64,000 nt of DNA from Rummeliibacillus sp044763875 (GTDB lineage: Bacteria; Bacillota; Bacilli; Bacillales_A; Planococcaceae), in NCBI RefSeq assembly GCF_044763875.1, contig NZ_JBIWGZ010000005.1, forward strand, positions 186,001 to 250,000, written 5' to 3'. The position numbers and the translations under genes were made by a program. Positions 33,497-43,131 of the stretch are shown here, piece after piece. Each line of letters begins with the position of its first letter. Positions within the stretch are counted from its first letter, which is position 1. The notes under the pieces are model-generated. The model made no database searches. It had not been told where the DNA came from and saw only the letters and a program-made list of their open reading frames with translations.

Positions 33497-35722
33497 ATGA
33501 CACAACATCCGGATTTTAAAGAAGAAGAGCAACATTTAGCTTATACAAAATATTATATGCAAAAGTTGTTAGATGAATCAAAACGTGATGTGCAAACCGC
33601 ACAAGAAAATATTCGTACTGCGATGGCTGATTTAGATTATTTAGATTCCAGTTTAAGTTACCAAAATATTTTAACGAATGCTCGCTTCTTTGATATGGCC
33701 AAAAATCAAAGTGAAGGGTTAGAAGCGATTCGTCAAAAACCTTATTTCGCACGTATTCACTTTCAAAAAGAAAATGAGCCAGCTGAAAGATTATATATTG
33801 GGAAAACATCCTTGTTTGATCGCGAAACGCAAGAACCTATTATTGTCGATTGGCGTTCACCAGTCGCTAATGTCTACTATGATGGACGTCTTGGTGATTT
33901 AACATATGAAGTAAACGGCGAAGAAAATAATGGTCACCTCTACTCCAAGCGACAATATAAAATTGAAAAAGGACGATTACTTGAAGTCCGTGATATTGAC
34001 CTCACTACAAATGATGAGCTCTTGCAAGATGCATTAGCTGGAAAAGCAGATGTTCGTCTAACTGAAATTGTCTCAACAATCCAAGCTGAGCAAAACGAAG
34101 TTATTCGTGCACACTTAAAACAACCAATTCTCGTTCAAGGTGCCGCTGGTAGTGGTAAAACAACTATTGCCTTACATAGAATTTCTTATTTTCTATATAC
34201 GATGGGCGAACATTTCCGTGCACAAGATTTAATGATCCTAGCACCGAATAAATTATTTATCGACTATATTGCTGACGTTTTGCCAGAACTAGGGGTTGGT
34301 CAAATTTGCCAAACGACATATGCTGAGTATGTGCAAAATGCTACGAACATGAAACTGAAATTACAAGATCCAAATGAGCAGCTTGAAAAGTTAGTAGAAC
34401 AAGATACAATAGATGAAATTGCACTCTGGGTTTCCAAAATGAAAGGAACACTTGAATACCGTGACATTATGGCTCGATATGTCACCAAAATAGAGCATGA
34501 AATTGCTGATCAATTTGAAGATGTCTATATTGAAAAATATCGTATTTTAAAAGCTTCACATATACGTAGACTTTTTTTAGAGGATTATAATTATTTATCT
34601 TTAGAAAAAAGAATTGCAAAAATTCGTTCTGTAATGCAAAACCATGCGCGACAAAAGAGAAAGCAGCTACTTTATACTTTAAAAAAACGGTATGATGCAG
34701 TATTAGATAAGGCGTTATTTGGTATTCGTGATGATGTAAAGCGTAAAGAAGTTGTGACTAAATGGATTGATGAGCGAGATGAACGAATTCCTGCAGTTGA
34801 AAAAGAGGCAAAAACTGTAGTTACCCGCTATATGAAACGATTTGAAAAATACAAGATTAAACCACTCTATCGTGAATTTTTAACAAATCGAGCTTTACAA
34901 GAAGAACTGGCGCCAGAATGGTCAAAAGAAGAACATGACCGTTTTGAAGAAGCTCATAAAAAAGAAATATGGGCTTTAGAAGATTTAGCCGCTATATTCT
35001 ATTTGCAAGCTAAAATTAAGGGTATAAAAGATGAATGGAAGATGAAAGTTGTATTTATCGATGAGGTACAGGATTATAGTTTGTTCCAACTTGCAGCTTT
35101 AAAAGAGGGTCTTGAAACGGATATGTTCACAATGGTGGGTGACCTTGCACAAGGAATTCATAGTTATCGTTCATTAACAGAATGGTCTCCTGTTCGGGAG
35201 CTTTTTCCACGTGCCAGCTACAAGACATTGCAAAAAAGTTACCGTACAACAATTGAAATTATGGCTGTCGCTAACAGTGTTTTAGAGAAAATGGATGAAG
35301 ATTTACCTTTAGTAGAACCTGTTGTTCGTCATGGTGAAGAACCAATATTTCATGAAATGGCGCAATTTGATGCTACTCAAATTGCTGAAATCTATGGGCA
35401 AATTAGAAATAGAGGACATCGTTCTATTGCACTTATTTGTAAAACATCAGATGAAGCTAAAAAAGCCACTAAAGTCTTGAAAAAAGCAAAGGTACATGTG
35501 CAGACATTATCAGAAACATCCGGAATTGATCAAGAAGCTTTGCTTATTATTCCGAGTCACCTTGCAAAAGGCCTTGAATTTGACGCTGTCATAATCGCAG
35601 CAGTTGATGATCCATTTCGAGATACAACGATTGATCGCAAACTTCTATATGTCGCATTAACCCGTGCAATGCATGAATTGCATTTGGTTGCTGCTAGAAA
35701 AGAGGATTTTTTATTACAATAG
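33497..35722 (+). CDS. helD: RNA polymerase recycling motor HelD
   Basis: A 741-residue UvrD/Rep-like superfamily 1 ATPase that strips stalled RNA polymerase from DNA. The N-terminal coiled region (about residues 1-90) inserts into polymerase in known HelD structures. GAAGSGKTT (Walker A) is at 215-223, VVFIDEVQDYS (Walker B) near 516, then GDLAQGIHSYRS and KSYRTTIEI. The C-terminal helicase motif VALTRAMHELHLV is near 720. Full length and architecture match Bacillales HelD rather than a true helicase. GGGAGGCG lies before the ATG. Monocistronic, followed by a large hairpin. Confidence 0.93.
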   Translation: MTQHPDFKEEEQHLAYTKYYMQKLLDESKRDVQTAQENIRTAMADLDYLDSSLSYQNILTNARFFDMAKNQSEGLEAIRQKPYFARIHFQKENEPAERLYIGKTSLFDRETQEPIIVDWRSPVANVYYDGRLGDLTYEVNGEENNGHLYSKRQYKIEKGRLLEVRDIDLTTNDELLQDALAGKADVRLTEIVSTIQAEQNEVIRAHLKQPILVQGAAGSGKTTIALHRISYFLYTMGEHFRAQDLMILAPNKLFIDYIADVLPELGVGQICQTTYAEYVQNATNMKLKLQDPNEQLEKLVEQDTIDEIALWVSKMKGTLEYRDIMARYVTKIEHEIADQFEDVYIEKYRILKASHIRRLFLEDYNYLSLEKRIAKIRSVMQNHARQKRKQLLYTLKKRYDAVLDKALFGIRDDVKRKEVVTKWIDERDERIPAVEKEAKTVVTRYMKRFEKYKIKPLYREFLTNRALQEELAPEWSKEEHDRFEEAHKKEIWALEDLAAIFYLQAKIKGIKDEWKMKVVFIDEVQDYSLFQLAALKEGLETDMFTMVGDLAQGIHSYRSLTEWSPVRELFPRASYKTLQKSYRTTIEIMAVANSVLEKMDEDLPLVEPVVRHGEEPIFHEMAQFDATQIAEIYGQIRNRGHRSIALICKTSDEAKKATKVLKKAKVHVQTLSETSGIDQEALLIIPSHLAKGLEFDAVIIAAVDDPFRDTTIDRKLLYVALTRAMHELHLVAARKEDFLLQ

Positions 35723-35776
35723 ATTAAATATAAGGGGATATCTATAAGTCATTAAAATAAATGAAGAAATTAAATT

Positions 35777-35859
35777 AGCACCCCCGCTTTGCATAAAGCG
35801 CGAGAATGTGCCGCATGAGACAGTTGGCTCATGCAGTTTACACGCTTAGCGGGGGTGCT
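35777..35859 (+). terminator. Three-part hairpin after helD
   Basis: AGCACCCCCGCT (35777-35788) pairs perfectly with AGCGGGGGTGCT (35848-35859). Inside, GCATGAG (35813-35819) pairs with CTCATGC (35828-35834), with short flanking pairings (AGCG and CGCT). There is no long T-run. It is the strongest secondary structure in this part of the window and may end helD transcription or be a mobile hairpin. Confidence 0.6.
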
Positions 35860-35946
35860 CTTAGAATATATGATTACTTTACTTCGTTTACCTTTTTATA
35901 AATCAAGGATTGGATTTTCTTCGACCCTTGATCTGCCACAAAGTTT

Positions 35947-36087
35947 TTACTTTCGAGAAGTAACTGGGTAATAACGCTTTTTTTGACTCTCACTTTTACC
36001 TAATTTCCGTCCTAAGATTTTACCAAGAATTTGGCTAATTAAATTCTTATGAACACCTTCTACTTTTTGTAATGCGGGTAATCTCAT
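35947..36087 (-). CDS. Small basic protein, 46 residues, unknown
   Basis: A short ORF with a very good ribosome binding site (AGGGGGG 5 bases before the ATG). The product MRLPALQKVEGVHKN, then LISQILGKILGRKLG, then a lysine-rich tail ending in TSRK, is strongly basic with an amphipathic middle. No family recognised. It could be a gene fragment, but the intact start region argues for expression. Confidence 0.45.
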   Translation of the reverse strand: MRLPALQKVEGVHKNLISQILGKILGRKLGKSESQKKRYYPVTSRK

Positions 36088-36191
36088 GAAAATCCCCCCT
36101 AAAAGTAAGTTATATTCTTATAATACGTTGATAACCCCAATATATGTATGTTGTACAAAGGGAATTTTCAACACATGGCTACTTTTTTAGA

Positions 36192-36320
36192 CTACTTTGT
36201 ATTTCGATTTTTAACTACTCTTTGCTCTGTTAATTTCTGCTCTAGCATTGTCGTTAACATTGATTTCGGATAGCCTTCTTCTCTTGCAGTTATACTATCT
36301 CCGAAACAAACAATTTTCAT
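36192..36320 (-). pseudogene. Remnant of an SGNH/GDSL hydrolase gene (N-terminal 42 codons)
   Basis: The frame reads MKIVCFGDSITAREEGYPK, then MLTTMLEQKL, then stops. FGDSIT is block I of SGNH/GDSL hydrolases, with the nucleophile Ser, and the next residues also fit the family. The family needs about 190-200 residues, and no continuation is visible in any frame before the next ORF at 36087. GAAGG lies before the ATG. It lies 35 bases downstream of the GNAT gene on the same strand. Confidence 0.65.
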
Positions 36321-36355
36321 AACCTTCACACACCATTTCTTTCAAAATCAATACA

Positions 36356-37219
36356 TTATTTCTTAATAAAATAATCTACTTGCTGTACTGATGTAAATCC
36401 TGCTTTTTGGTAGACACTAAGTGCGTTCCTATTATCAATTTCAACATCCAACAAAACCTTTTGTTGTTGTTTTTGATGTGCATAATTTTTTGCCCATTGT
36501 AAGACAGCTGAGCCAATTCCTTGATCTCTTAGTGATTGCTGAACAGTAAAAGCTGTAACCCATACACCTACCTCGTTTTCTACTATAGAAACAGTTGCAA
36601 CTACTTGTTGATTAAGTTCTACCATATTAAGCAATCGTCCAGGTGTGGTCGTATTAAAATTAATGAGTTCATCTGTTTCTTCAGATATGTCGCCAAACCC
36701 ATCATGCATTAGTGTAACTAATATATCTCGATCTTGTTCGATAAATGGGCGAACAAGGATGTCTTTAGAAAGTTCACATGATTCTGCAGCCGCCTGTAAT
36801 GTTGCTTCTGAAGAATTGTATTCATACCCTAGTTTTTGCAAAAAATGATGTCCAGCAACATCATTAAATGACACCCCCATGTCACCTGTTGCACCTCGTT
36901 CAACTAAAGCGTTGATAAATCCTTGGACAAGCGCTGTACCAATCCCTTGTCTTCGATAGTCAGAATGTACAACTACACTCCATTCATAAGTATTAAGGCC
37001 AAATAAGTCTATCGCACTAAGTGCACCTAATAATTCCTCATGTTCGTTATATGCTAATACAACTAACCCTTGGCTTTCATAGTTATTCCAACTATCGGCA
37101 TTCATTAATAGAGCGATGTCCTGATTTTTAGCAGTATTTGCATTTTGTATTAAATCTTTCAACTCTTGAATTGTTAACTCATCAAGTGGATAAGAAGCTT
37201 TCAATAAAAAGATATCCAT
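36356..37219 (-). CDS. Protein with two GNAT acetyltransferase domains
   Basis: 287 residues. The first GNAT domain covers about 1-145, with acetyl-CoA loop YRRQGIGTALV and then GHHFLQKLGYEY; the second covers about 150-287, with LRDQGIGSAVLQWAK and then NALSVYQKAGFTSV. Double-GNAT proteins acetylate small molecules or proteins; the substrate is not evident. Both CoA loops look intact, so both halves may be active. The ATG is preceded by TGGAGGAC. Confidence 0.85.
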   Translation of the reverse strand: MDIFLLKASYPLDELTIQELKDLIQNANTAKNQDIALLMNADSWNNYESQGLVVLAYNEHEELLGALSAIDLFGLNTYEWSVVVHSDYRRQGIGTALVQGFINALVERGATGDMGVSFNDVAGHHFLQKLGYEYNSSEATLQAAAESCELSKDILVRPFIEQDRDILVTLMHDGFGDISEETDELINFNTTTPGRLLNMVELNQQVVATVSIVENEVGVWVTAFTVQQSLRDQGIGSAVLQWAKNYAHQKQQQKVLLDVEIDNRNALSVYQKAGFTSVQQVDYFIKK

Positions 37220-37337
37220 TCATAAGTCCTCCATTCTGTAATTATTTTGAAATATAAATGATATAAATATTTTACATTTTTCTACTTTTCAGACTAAGAC
37301 TAATGGTATAGAATATCGCATTGGAGGCTTAAAAGTA

Positions 37338-38384
37338 ATGAATAAAAAACGATTAACCTGGGTCGATGCGACAAAAGGTTTTTTAATGATATTAGTAGTA
37401 ATTGGACATTATCCTAAACATTTAGATTCCCCCTTACTAACATATATTTACTGGTTCCATATGCCTGCATTTTTTGTTCTAAGTGGTTTATTTTTTAGAC
37501 CCGCAGACTCTAATGCGGCAATGATTCAATCCATTAAAAAACGAACGATTCAGCTAATGATTCCTTATATTTTTTTCCTATTAATCATAACATGTTCACG
37601 CTATACAATAGCATTTATGACAGGTAACACAGATTTAGAATGGTACAAGCATGATTTACTTACAATCCTATTTGGAGGACGCTTTGCTCGAGGTTCTTAT
37701 GGTGTTATTTGGTTCATCACTACATTATTCTTCACCTATATCTTATTCTTATTAGTAACACGTTATTTAAATCGAGTAAACCAGGCTCTATTCATAAGTT
37801 TGTGCTATGTACTTGCTCAGTTCGAAAGTTTTTATGTTGTCAATATTGTTGGTGGAACTGTTGATAAAGCATCCCAAACAATTATGCTACCTTGGAATTT
37901 AGATGTGGTATTGATTGCAGTTGTCTATTTTGCGATTGGCTACTACGCAAAGGAAATCTTCTTACATGTACGTCTTCCTTTATGGATCACATGTACAGCA
38001 ATTGTATTAATGGCTATGCGACTGACTTGGAATAAAGAATTAGACTATCACCTTAGTTTGAAATTTATTCATTATAATCATCCAATATTAGATATTGTTC
38101 TTCCTATGGCATCTCTTATTATGATCTTTGGTTTCTTCCAATTTGTCACGAAGTATATTCGCTTAAAGATATTAGAATTCATCGAAATGCATTCCATTAC
38201 GATCATGTATCTACACATCTCCGTTGATAAATTTATGAATAACTTTATAGAGTATGAATTATTAGGTTATACATTGATATGCCTAATTATTCCACTCATT
38301 ATTTCGGTCATTATGAAGCGATTTATTCCTTATTCAACTCTATTGATGGGTAATCTTCGGCTCAAAAAGGATGCAAAATCTTAA
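37338..38384 (+). CDS. Acyltransferase family 3 membrane protein
   Basis: 348 residues with about ten membrane helices. The N-terminus has the Acyl_transf_3 signature: WVDATKGFLMILVVIGHYP with the essential His, then YWFHMPAFFVLSGLFF. Such enzymes O-acetylate or succinylate cell-surface sugars or lipids from the inner leaflet. The acceptor is unknown, and no glycan genes are adjacent. TTGGAGGCTT lies before the ATG. Ends at a perfect bidirectional terminator. Confidence 0.88.
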   Translation: MNKKRLTWVDATKGFLMILVVIGHYPKHLDSPLLTYIYWFHMPAFFVLSGLFFRPADSNAAMIQSIKKRTIQLMIPYIFFLLIITCSRYTIAFMTGNTDLEWYKHDLLTILFGGRFARGSYGVIWFITTLFFTYILFLLVTRYLNRVNQALFISLCYVLAQFESFYVVNIVGGTVDKASQTIMLPWNLDVVLIAVVYFAIGYYAKEIFLHVRLPLWITCTAIVLMAMRLTWNKELDYHLSLKFIHYNHPILDIVLPMASLIMIFGFFQFVTKYIRLKILEFIEMHSITIMYLHISVDKFMNNFIEYELLGYTLICLIIPLIISVIMKRFIPYSTLLMGNLRLKKDAKS

Positions 38385-38410
38385 ATCTACCCAAGTATTT
38401 ATTTTTCAAG

Positions 38411-38455
38411 AAAGAGCTGTTTATAAGCAAACTATTTGCTTATAAACAGCTCTTT
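38411..38455. terminator. Bidirectional terminator between the acyltransferase and ABC exporter genes
   Basis: A perfect 21-bp stem (38411-38431 with 38435-38455) with a 3-base loop, between convergent genes. Confidence 0.92.
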
Positions 38456-38501
38456 TACACAAATTAATGGAAAGTCAAGACCCCACCGAAGCTTCACTTT
38501 A

Positions 38502-40325
38502 TTACAACTTCGATTGTTGTAGCATTTGATAGAATATTCCTTTTTTCGCAATAAGGTCTTTTCTCATACCCGATTCTACTAATTGTCCTTGCTGCATAAC
38601 TAAAATGATATCGGCTTTTCTTACAGTGTTTAGACGATGTGCAATAACAAAGCTTGTGCGTCCTTCCATTAAACGTTCAAGTGCTTCTTGTATTTCTAAT
38701 TCTGTCACCGTATCAATACTACTTGTTGCTTCATCTAACAATAAAATCGACGGGTCTGCTACAAGTGCTCTAGCAATGGATAATAACTGTTTTTGTCCTT
38801 GACTAATTTCTCCACCGTCTGCTGTTAAAAACGTGTCATAGCCTTGTGGCAATGACATGATAAAATCATGTGCATTTGCTTTTTTAGCAGCTTCGATCAC
38901 TTCTTGATCTGTCGCACTTAGTTGACCATATCGAATATTCTCTTTTACTGTTGCTTCAAACAAGAATGGTTCTTGAAGGACAAAGGCCATTTGGCTACGT
39001 ATATTTTCACGAGAGAATGATTGAATTGGCTGATTATCGATTAAAATTTGACCTTTTTGGACATCATAAAAACGAGCAAGCAGTTGCATAATCGTTGTCT
39101 TACCAGCCCCCGTAGCACCGACTAAAGCAGCTGTTTGACCTTTTTTTACATGAAAATTGATATGTGAAATTGTCTGATTTTCTTCTTCTGCTTCATATTT
39201 AAATGACACGTCCTCAAACTTAACATCACCTTGTAATTTATGCATTGGAACATTTTTGGATTCATCTTGTTCTTCTGCCTCGTTCATAATTGAAAATACT
39301 CGTTCTGCACCAGCAATTGCAGATAAGACATTATTAAATTGATTTGATAAATCGTTTAAAGGCCTCGTAAATTGACGAGTATATTCTGCAAATATCACTA
39401 TTGTGCCAATCGAAACATAGCCCTTTAAAGCAAGAAGTCCACCAACACCTGCCACCACTGCAAAACTTGCATTGTTTAGTAAATTCATAACTTTTGGAAT
39501 AGCTCCTGAATAGACATTTGCCCAATAGCCCACTCGACGCAAATGACTACTTTTCTCTGCAAAATCATCAATCATACGTTGCTCTTGAGAGAAAGCTTTC
39601 ACAACACGCTGTCCTGATATTGTTTCTTCAATCATGCCATTAAGCGAACCTAATGCTTGTTGCTGAGCCTTGAATAATTTCCCTGTTCTTCTTGTAATCC
39701 ATCGAGTAGAGATAAACATAATAGGAATAATAAGCATGGTCATAAAAGTTAGCAAAGGACTCATCGTAAGCATTACTATTACAGTCCCTACTAGCGTTAA
39801 AACACTGGAGAATACTTGGATAAACGTACTATTTAAAGTAGAACTAATATTATCCATATCATTCGTCATACGACTCATTAACTCACCATGCTGTCTTTTA
39901 TCAAAGAACGAGATTGGTAATCGTTGTAGTTTCGTGAATAGACCTGTACGCATACGATAAACTGTTTGTTGCGCTATTCCAATCATCCAATAGTTTTGCA
40001 AAAATAGCGAAATAGATAAACTAATATATACAAACACAAGTCCTACAATCATTGTTTTTAAGCCGGTAAAATCCTTTTTCATTATATGATCATCAATTAT
40101 TTTACCAATTAAATAGGGACCCAATAATGACAAAATAGAGCTTACTATAACCATTACTAATACAACAATTAATAAACCTCTTTGCTCATCAACAATTTTC
40201 CAAATGCCACCTAATGTTGTTCGCCAATCGCTTGCTCTTGCGCCTTTTCTTTTTTTAGAAGTCTTTATATCTTCCTTAGAAAGAACAGGTTCATAACTAA
40301 TTGAACGTAGCCAAGATCTAATCAT
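38502..40325 (-). CDS. Heterodimeric ABC multidrug exporter, canonical-ATPase subunit (YheH/BmrD-like)
   Basis: A half-transporter of 607 residues: six membrane helices (about 45-330) and a C-terminal ATPase. Walker A is GATGAGKTT, Walker B SILLLDEATSSID with the catalytic Glu, and the switch VIAHRLNTV has its His. The signature is SQGQ in place of the usual SGGQ. In heterodimeric exporters such as TM287/288 and BmrCD, this altered signature completes the degenerate site of the partner. The frame is open to 40361, but ATG 40325 overlaps the partner's stop in ATGATTAG and is preceded by GGTGGAAAG, so translation is coupled. Drug or lipid export is inferred from the family. Confidence 0.9.
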   Translation of the reverse strand: MIRSWLRSISYEPVLSKEDIKTSKKRKGARASDWRTTLGGIWKIVDEQRGLLIVVLVMVIVSSILSLLGPYLIGKIIDDHIMKKDFTGLKTMIVGLVFVYISLSISLFLQNYWMIGIAQQTVYRMRTGLFTKLQRLPISFFDKRQHGELMSRMTNDMDNISSTLNSTFIQVFSSVLTLVGTVIVMLTMSPLLTFMTMLIIPIMFISTRWITRRTGKLFKAQQQALGSLNGMIEETISGQRVVKAFSQEQRMIDDFAEKSSHLRRVGYWANVYSGAIPKVMNLLNNASFAVVAGVGGLLALKGYVSIGTIVIFAEYTRQFTRPLNDLSNQFNNVLSAIAGAERVFSIMNEAEEQDESKNVPMHKLQGDVKFEDVSFKYEAEEENQTISHINFHVKKGQTAALVGATGAGKTTIMQLLARFYDVQKGQILIDNQPIQSFSRENIRSQMAFVLQEPFLFEATVKENIRYGQLSATDQEVIEAAKKANAHDFIMSLPQGYDTFLTADGGEISQGQKQLLSIARALVADPSILLLDEATSSIDTVTELEIQEALERLMEGRTSFVIAHRLNTVRKADIILVMQQGQLVESGMRKDLIAKKGIFYQMLQQSKL

Positions 40326-42051
40326 CACTTTCCACCGCCTGTTCTCGCTGAGACTGAGCAATTTTTTGATATAATGATGAACTTTTCATTAGTTCATCAT
40401 GTGTACCAAAAGCAGATACAACACCATTTTCTAACAGTAAGATTCGATTTGCTCCTTGTGCTGTGCGAATTTTTTGTGTCACAACAAGCATTGTTGCTCG
40501 CTCATTCGCTAATGCTTCCCACAAAGCAGACTCCGTTTTTATATCAAGAGCACTTGTACTATCATCTAATAATAAAAACTCAGGTTTACGTAGGATTGCT
40601 CTGGCAATGGACAATCTTTGCTTTTGTCCCCCAGATAGATTAACTCCTTTTTGCCCTACACGCGTTTGATAGCCATTAGGGAAATGCATCACTGAATCAT
40701 GAATTTGTGCCTGTTTTGAAGCTTTTTCTACTTCCTCTAATGATGCATCCGTTTTACCCCAAGTTACATTGTCGAAAATAGTCCCTGTAAAAAGTAGAGA
40801 GCGTTGTGGTACATAACCAATCGCATGCCGAAGATTTTCTACATTCCATTCCTTACTATCTACACCATCGATTAAGATTCTTCCTTCCTTGACGTCATAA
40901 AACTTAGGAATGAGCTGTAGCAATGTAGATTTCCCTGAACCTGTTGCCCCCATAATGGCTATTTTTTCACCTTGTCCACAAGTAAATGAAATATTTTCCA
41001 ATACATACTGATCTGTCTGTGGATATTTAAAAGAAACATTTTCAAACGTAATATCGCCGTTCTGAGATGGCTTCTCTAGACTAGAATGTGCAATGACATC
41101 CTCAACACCACCTGCTATAAGAAGAATTTCCTCCATTCGATCGGCTGATGCCTTCGCACGAGAGAATAACATAATGATGAATGCGAACATTGAAAATGAC
41201 CCTGTCATACGCATTGTATAATTGATAATTGCGGCAATGTCTCCTATTTGAGTTTGCTCATGTTGAATTTGCTCTGCGCCAAACCATAAAACTGCTAGCA
41301 TCGCAACATTCATGACAATTAACAATATCGGTTGAATATATTCCATTAAACGTAGTGCACTTGATGTATCCTTTTTCAAGGCATGTGCTATTTTCTCAAA
41401 ACGACTTGCTTCATATAAGCCCCTTAAATAAGCCTTTACTAAGCGCATCGCTTGTAGATTTTCTTGAATCACCCGATTTACTCGATCTACTCTACGCTGT
41501 ACTGCTGCAAACTGGCTTATACTTTTTTTCACCATTAAATACATAAAGAGCGCAAGTATTGGAACCCCTAAAAATAAGTACATAGCCAATGATGCATCAA
41601 CATAAAATGCCATAATTAAACTACCAACTACAACTAATGGCGCACGTAGCATAATTCGTAAGCTCATAAAAAATACTTGTTGAACCTGTGTTACGTCATT
41701 CGTCATCCTTGTGATCAATCCGGAAGAAGGAAAACGTAAAAAAGTTGTCATAGTAAATGACTGTACTTTTCTGAACAAGGCATTACGTAAATCAAATGCA
41801 AAATTCTGCGCTGCATATCCTGAAAAAAAGGAATTTAATATGCCGGCAATAAATGCCAGAAAAGCTAATGCTAACATAATAGCTCCCCATACCCCAACGG
41901 TATGAACATCTTTTGCAACAATTCCTTCATCAATAATTTTTCGAATAAGTAATGGTTGTGTAAGCTCAACTGCTAGTTCGACGAACATCAACATAAGTGC
42001 GATACATGCAGGCACTTTATATGTTTTTATGTATTGAAAGATTGTCTTCAA
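40318..42051 (-). CDS. Heterodimeric ABC multidrug exporter, degenerate-ATPase subunit (YheI/BmrC-like)
   Basis: A 577-residue half-transporter with six membrane helices (about 15-300) and one ATPase. Walker A GATGSGKST and signature LSGGQKQRLSIARAI are intact. The Walker B end reads LLLDDSTSALD, Asp for the catalytic Glu, and the switch reads VVTQKIRT, Gln for His. This double change is the mark of the non-hydrolysing site in TM287 and BmrC. It is the first gene of the pair, overlapping the partner by 8 bases. GAAGGGGGGAAT lies upstream of the ATG. Confidence 0.9.
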   Translation of the reverse strand: MKTIFQYIKTYKVPACIALMLMFVELAVELTQPLLIRKIIDEGIVAKDVHTVGVWGAIMLALAFLAFIAGILNSFFSGYAAQNFAFDLRNALFRKVQSFTMTTFLRFPSSGLITRMTNDVTQVQQVFFMSLRIMLRAPLVVVGSLIMAFYVDASLAMYLFLGVPILALFMYLMVKKSISQFAAVQRRVDRVNRVIQENLQAMRLVKAYLRGLYEASRFEKIAHALKKDTSSALRLMEYIQPILLIVMNVAMLAVLWFGAEQIQHEQTQIGDIAAIINYTMRMTGSFSMFAFIIMLFSRAKASADRMEEILLIAGGVEDVIAHSSLEKPSQNGDITFENVSFKYPQTDQYVLENISFTCGQGEKIAIMGATGSGKSTLLQLIPKFYDVKEGRILIDGVDSKEWNVENLRHAIGYVPQRSLLFTGTIFDNVTWGKTDASLEEVEKASKQAQIHDSVMHFPNGYQTRVGQKGVNLSGGQKQRLSIARAILRKPEFLLLDDSTSALDIKTESALWEALANERATMLVVTQKIRTAQGANRILLLENGVVSAFGTHDELMKSSSLYQKIAQSQREQAVESDD

Positions 42052-42445
42052 TATATATTCCCCCCTTCAACTTTTTAGATAAAATTTAATTTCCATTAAT
42101 TATGATATATTCGTAACCCGAAATAAAGAAGTTTACCCTAGATTATTCATAGATTTTTTTCTAAAAGACAATACAAAGATGATTGTTCTGATTTGTTTAG
42201 CCTTTAATGTGTATTCGCATCACTGTTGGGCCTTTCTTGCTTATTTTCCCGCAGGATTTTCACAGTTCCTACTAACTTCTAAAAATTTATTAAGATAGCT
42301 GAGAATCCATTTCTCTAAAAGTAATAAAAAGGGCGAAATAACAATATAGTCTTAATCTTCATCATCAGTTTATCCATATGATTTATGGTGAAGGTATGAA
42401 TAATACAGGTTATAAAAAAGATGTCTCATAAGTGAATTCCCCCAA
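42052..42445. other. Gene-free stretch upstream of the ABC exporter
   Basis: AT-rich, presumably with the exporter promoter near its left end. A short GC-richer patch (TTTTCCCGCAGGATTTTCACAG type) at about 42240-42265 might be a decayed repeat, but I could not align it with the other copies. No ORF with a ribosome binding site. Confidence 0.5.
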
Positions 42446-42950
42446 TTATAAGCCACCCCTAAAAGCTAAAGCGCATTTAAATGTTTTTTTATCGAAAGAG
42501 ACATTAGTTAACAATAAAAACAAAACAACTAAAGTCCCTAACATCCCTAACACTTGGTACTTTGGTGGTAGTATCTTGTTTGTAAATGAAACAAACAGCA
42601 CGACAAAGATTGATGCCAAAAACTGTAGCAGCGTTGCTAAGACCGCACTACTGGCGTTAATTGCTTCAACAAACGTATATTGGACACCCAACATGCCGAC
42701 AACGCTAAATATGACAAGCTTTTTCCACCATATGAAGTGTTTCCCAATAAACGTAATATCATTTTTTGTTATAAGCAAAAATGATAACAATAATAATCCG
42801 GCAAAAAAACAATCGAATCGTTAACATGAATGATACTGTCAGGTCACTATTTGACAAAAGCCATTCCATCATGGGCCCAGTTGCACCTTAAAGCATTGCA
42901 CCTGAGACGATCATTACAACTCCTTTTATTCTAGATGTTGTATTCTCCAC
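42446..42950 (-). pseudogene. Broken EamA/DMT permease gene
   Basis: Reading from a GTG at 42950 (GGAAGAGGTAAAGTA before it), the frame gives IKGVVMIVSGAML, then an in-frame TAA, then GATGPMMEWLLSNSDLTVS, as in EamA drug/metabolite permeases. A run of seven Ts then shifts the frame by +1; dropping one T restores LFFAGLLLLSFLL and joins the 114-residue open frame 42446-42790, with IFSVVGMLGVQYTFVEAI and SSAVLATLLQFLAS. The reading stops at CALAFRGGL, about halfway through a normal protein. One nonsense, one frameshift and a lost C-terminal half show a dead gene. Confidence 0.8.
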
Positions 42951-43067
42951 TACTTTACCTCTTCCTGCGAATACATCTTACTGTATTTTCCAAAATTTTA
43001 TTAGATTTTTATAATTTTATATACATTTATCCTAAATAAATAATTTTTACTTCATTATCTATTACTA

Positions 43068-43096
43068 ATGACTTATTACTCACTATTTACTATAAT
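43068..43096 (+). promoter_or_regulatory. Candidate sigma-A promoter of the EAL-domain gene
   Basis: ATGACT (43068-43073) and TATAAT (43091-43096) are separated by 17 bases, about 36 bases upstream of the ATG at 43132. Confidence 0.45.
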
Positions 43097-43131
43097 AGTA
43101 AGTATAGTAATTTCAAGGAGACGTAGAACTC

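Noticed and set aside
42432..42824. 130-codon plus-strand open frame
   Set aside because: It is antisense to the broken EamA gene, whose protein similarity is on the minus strand. No ribosome binding site of its own.
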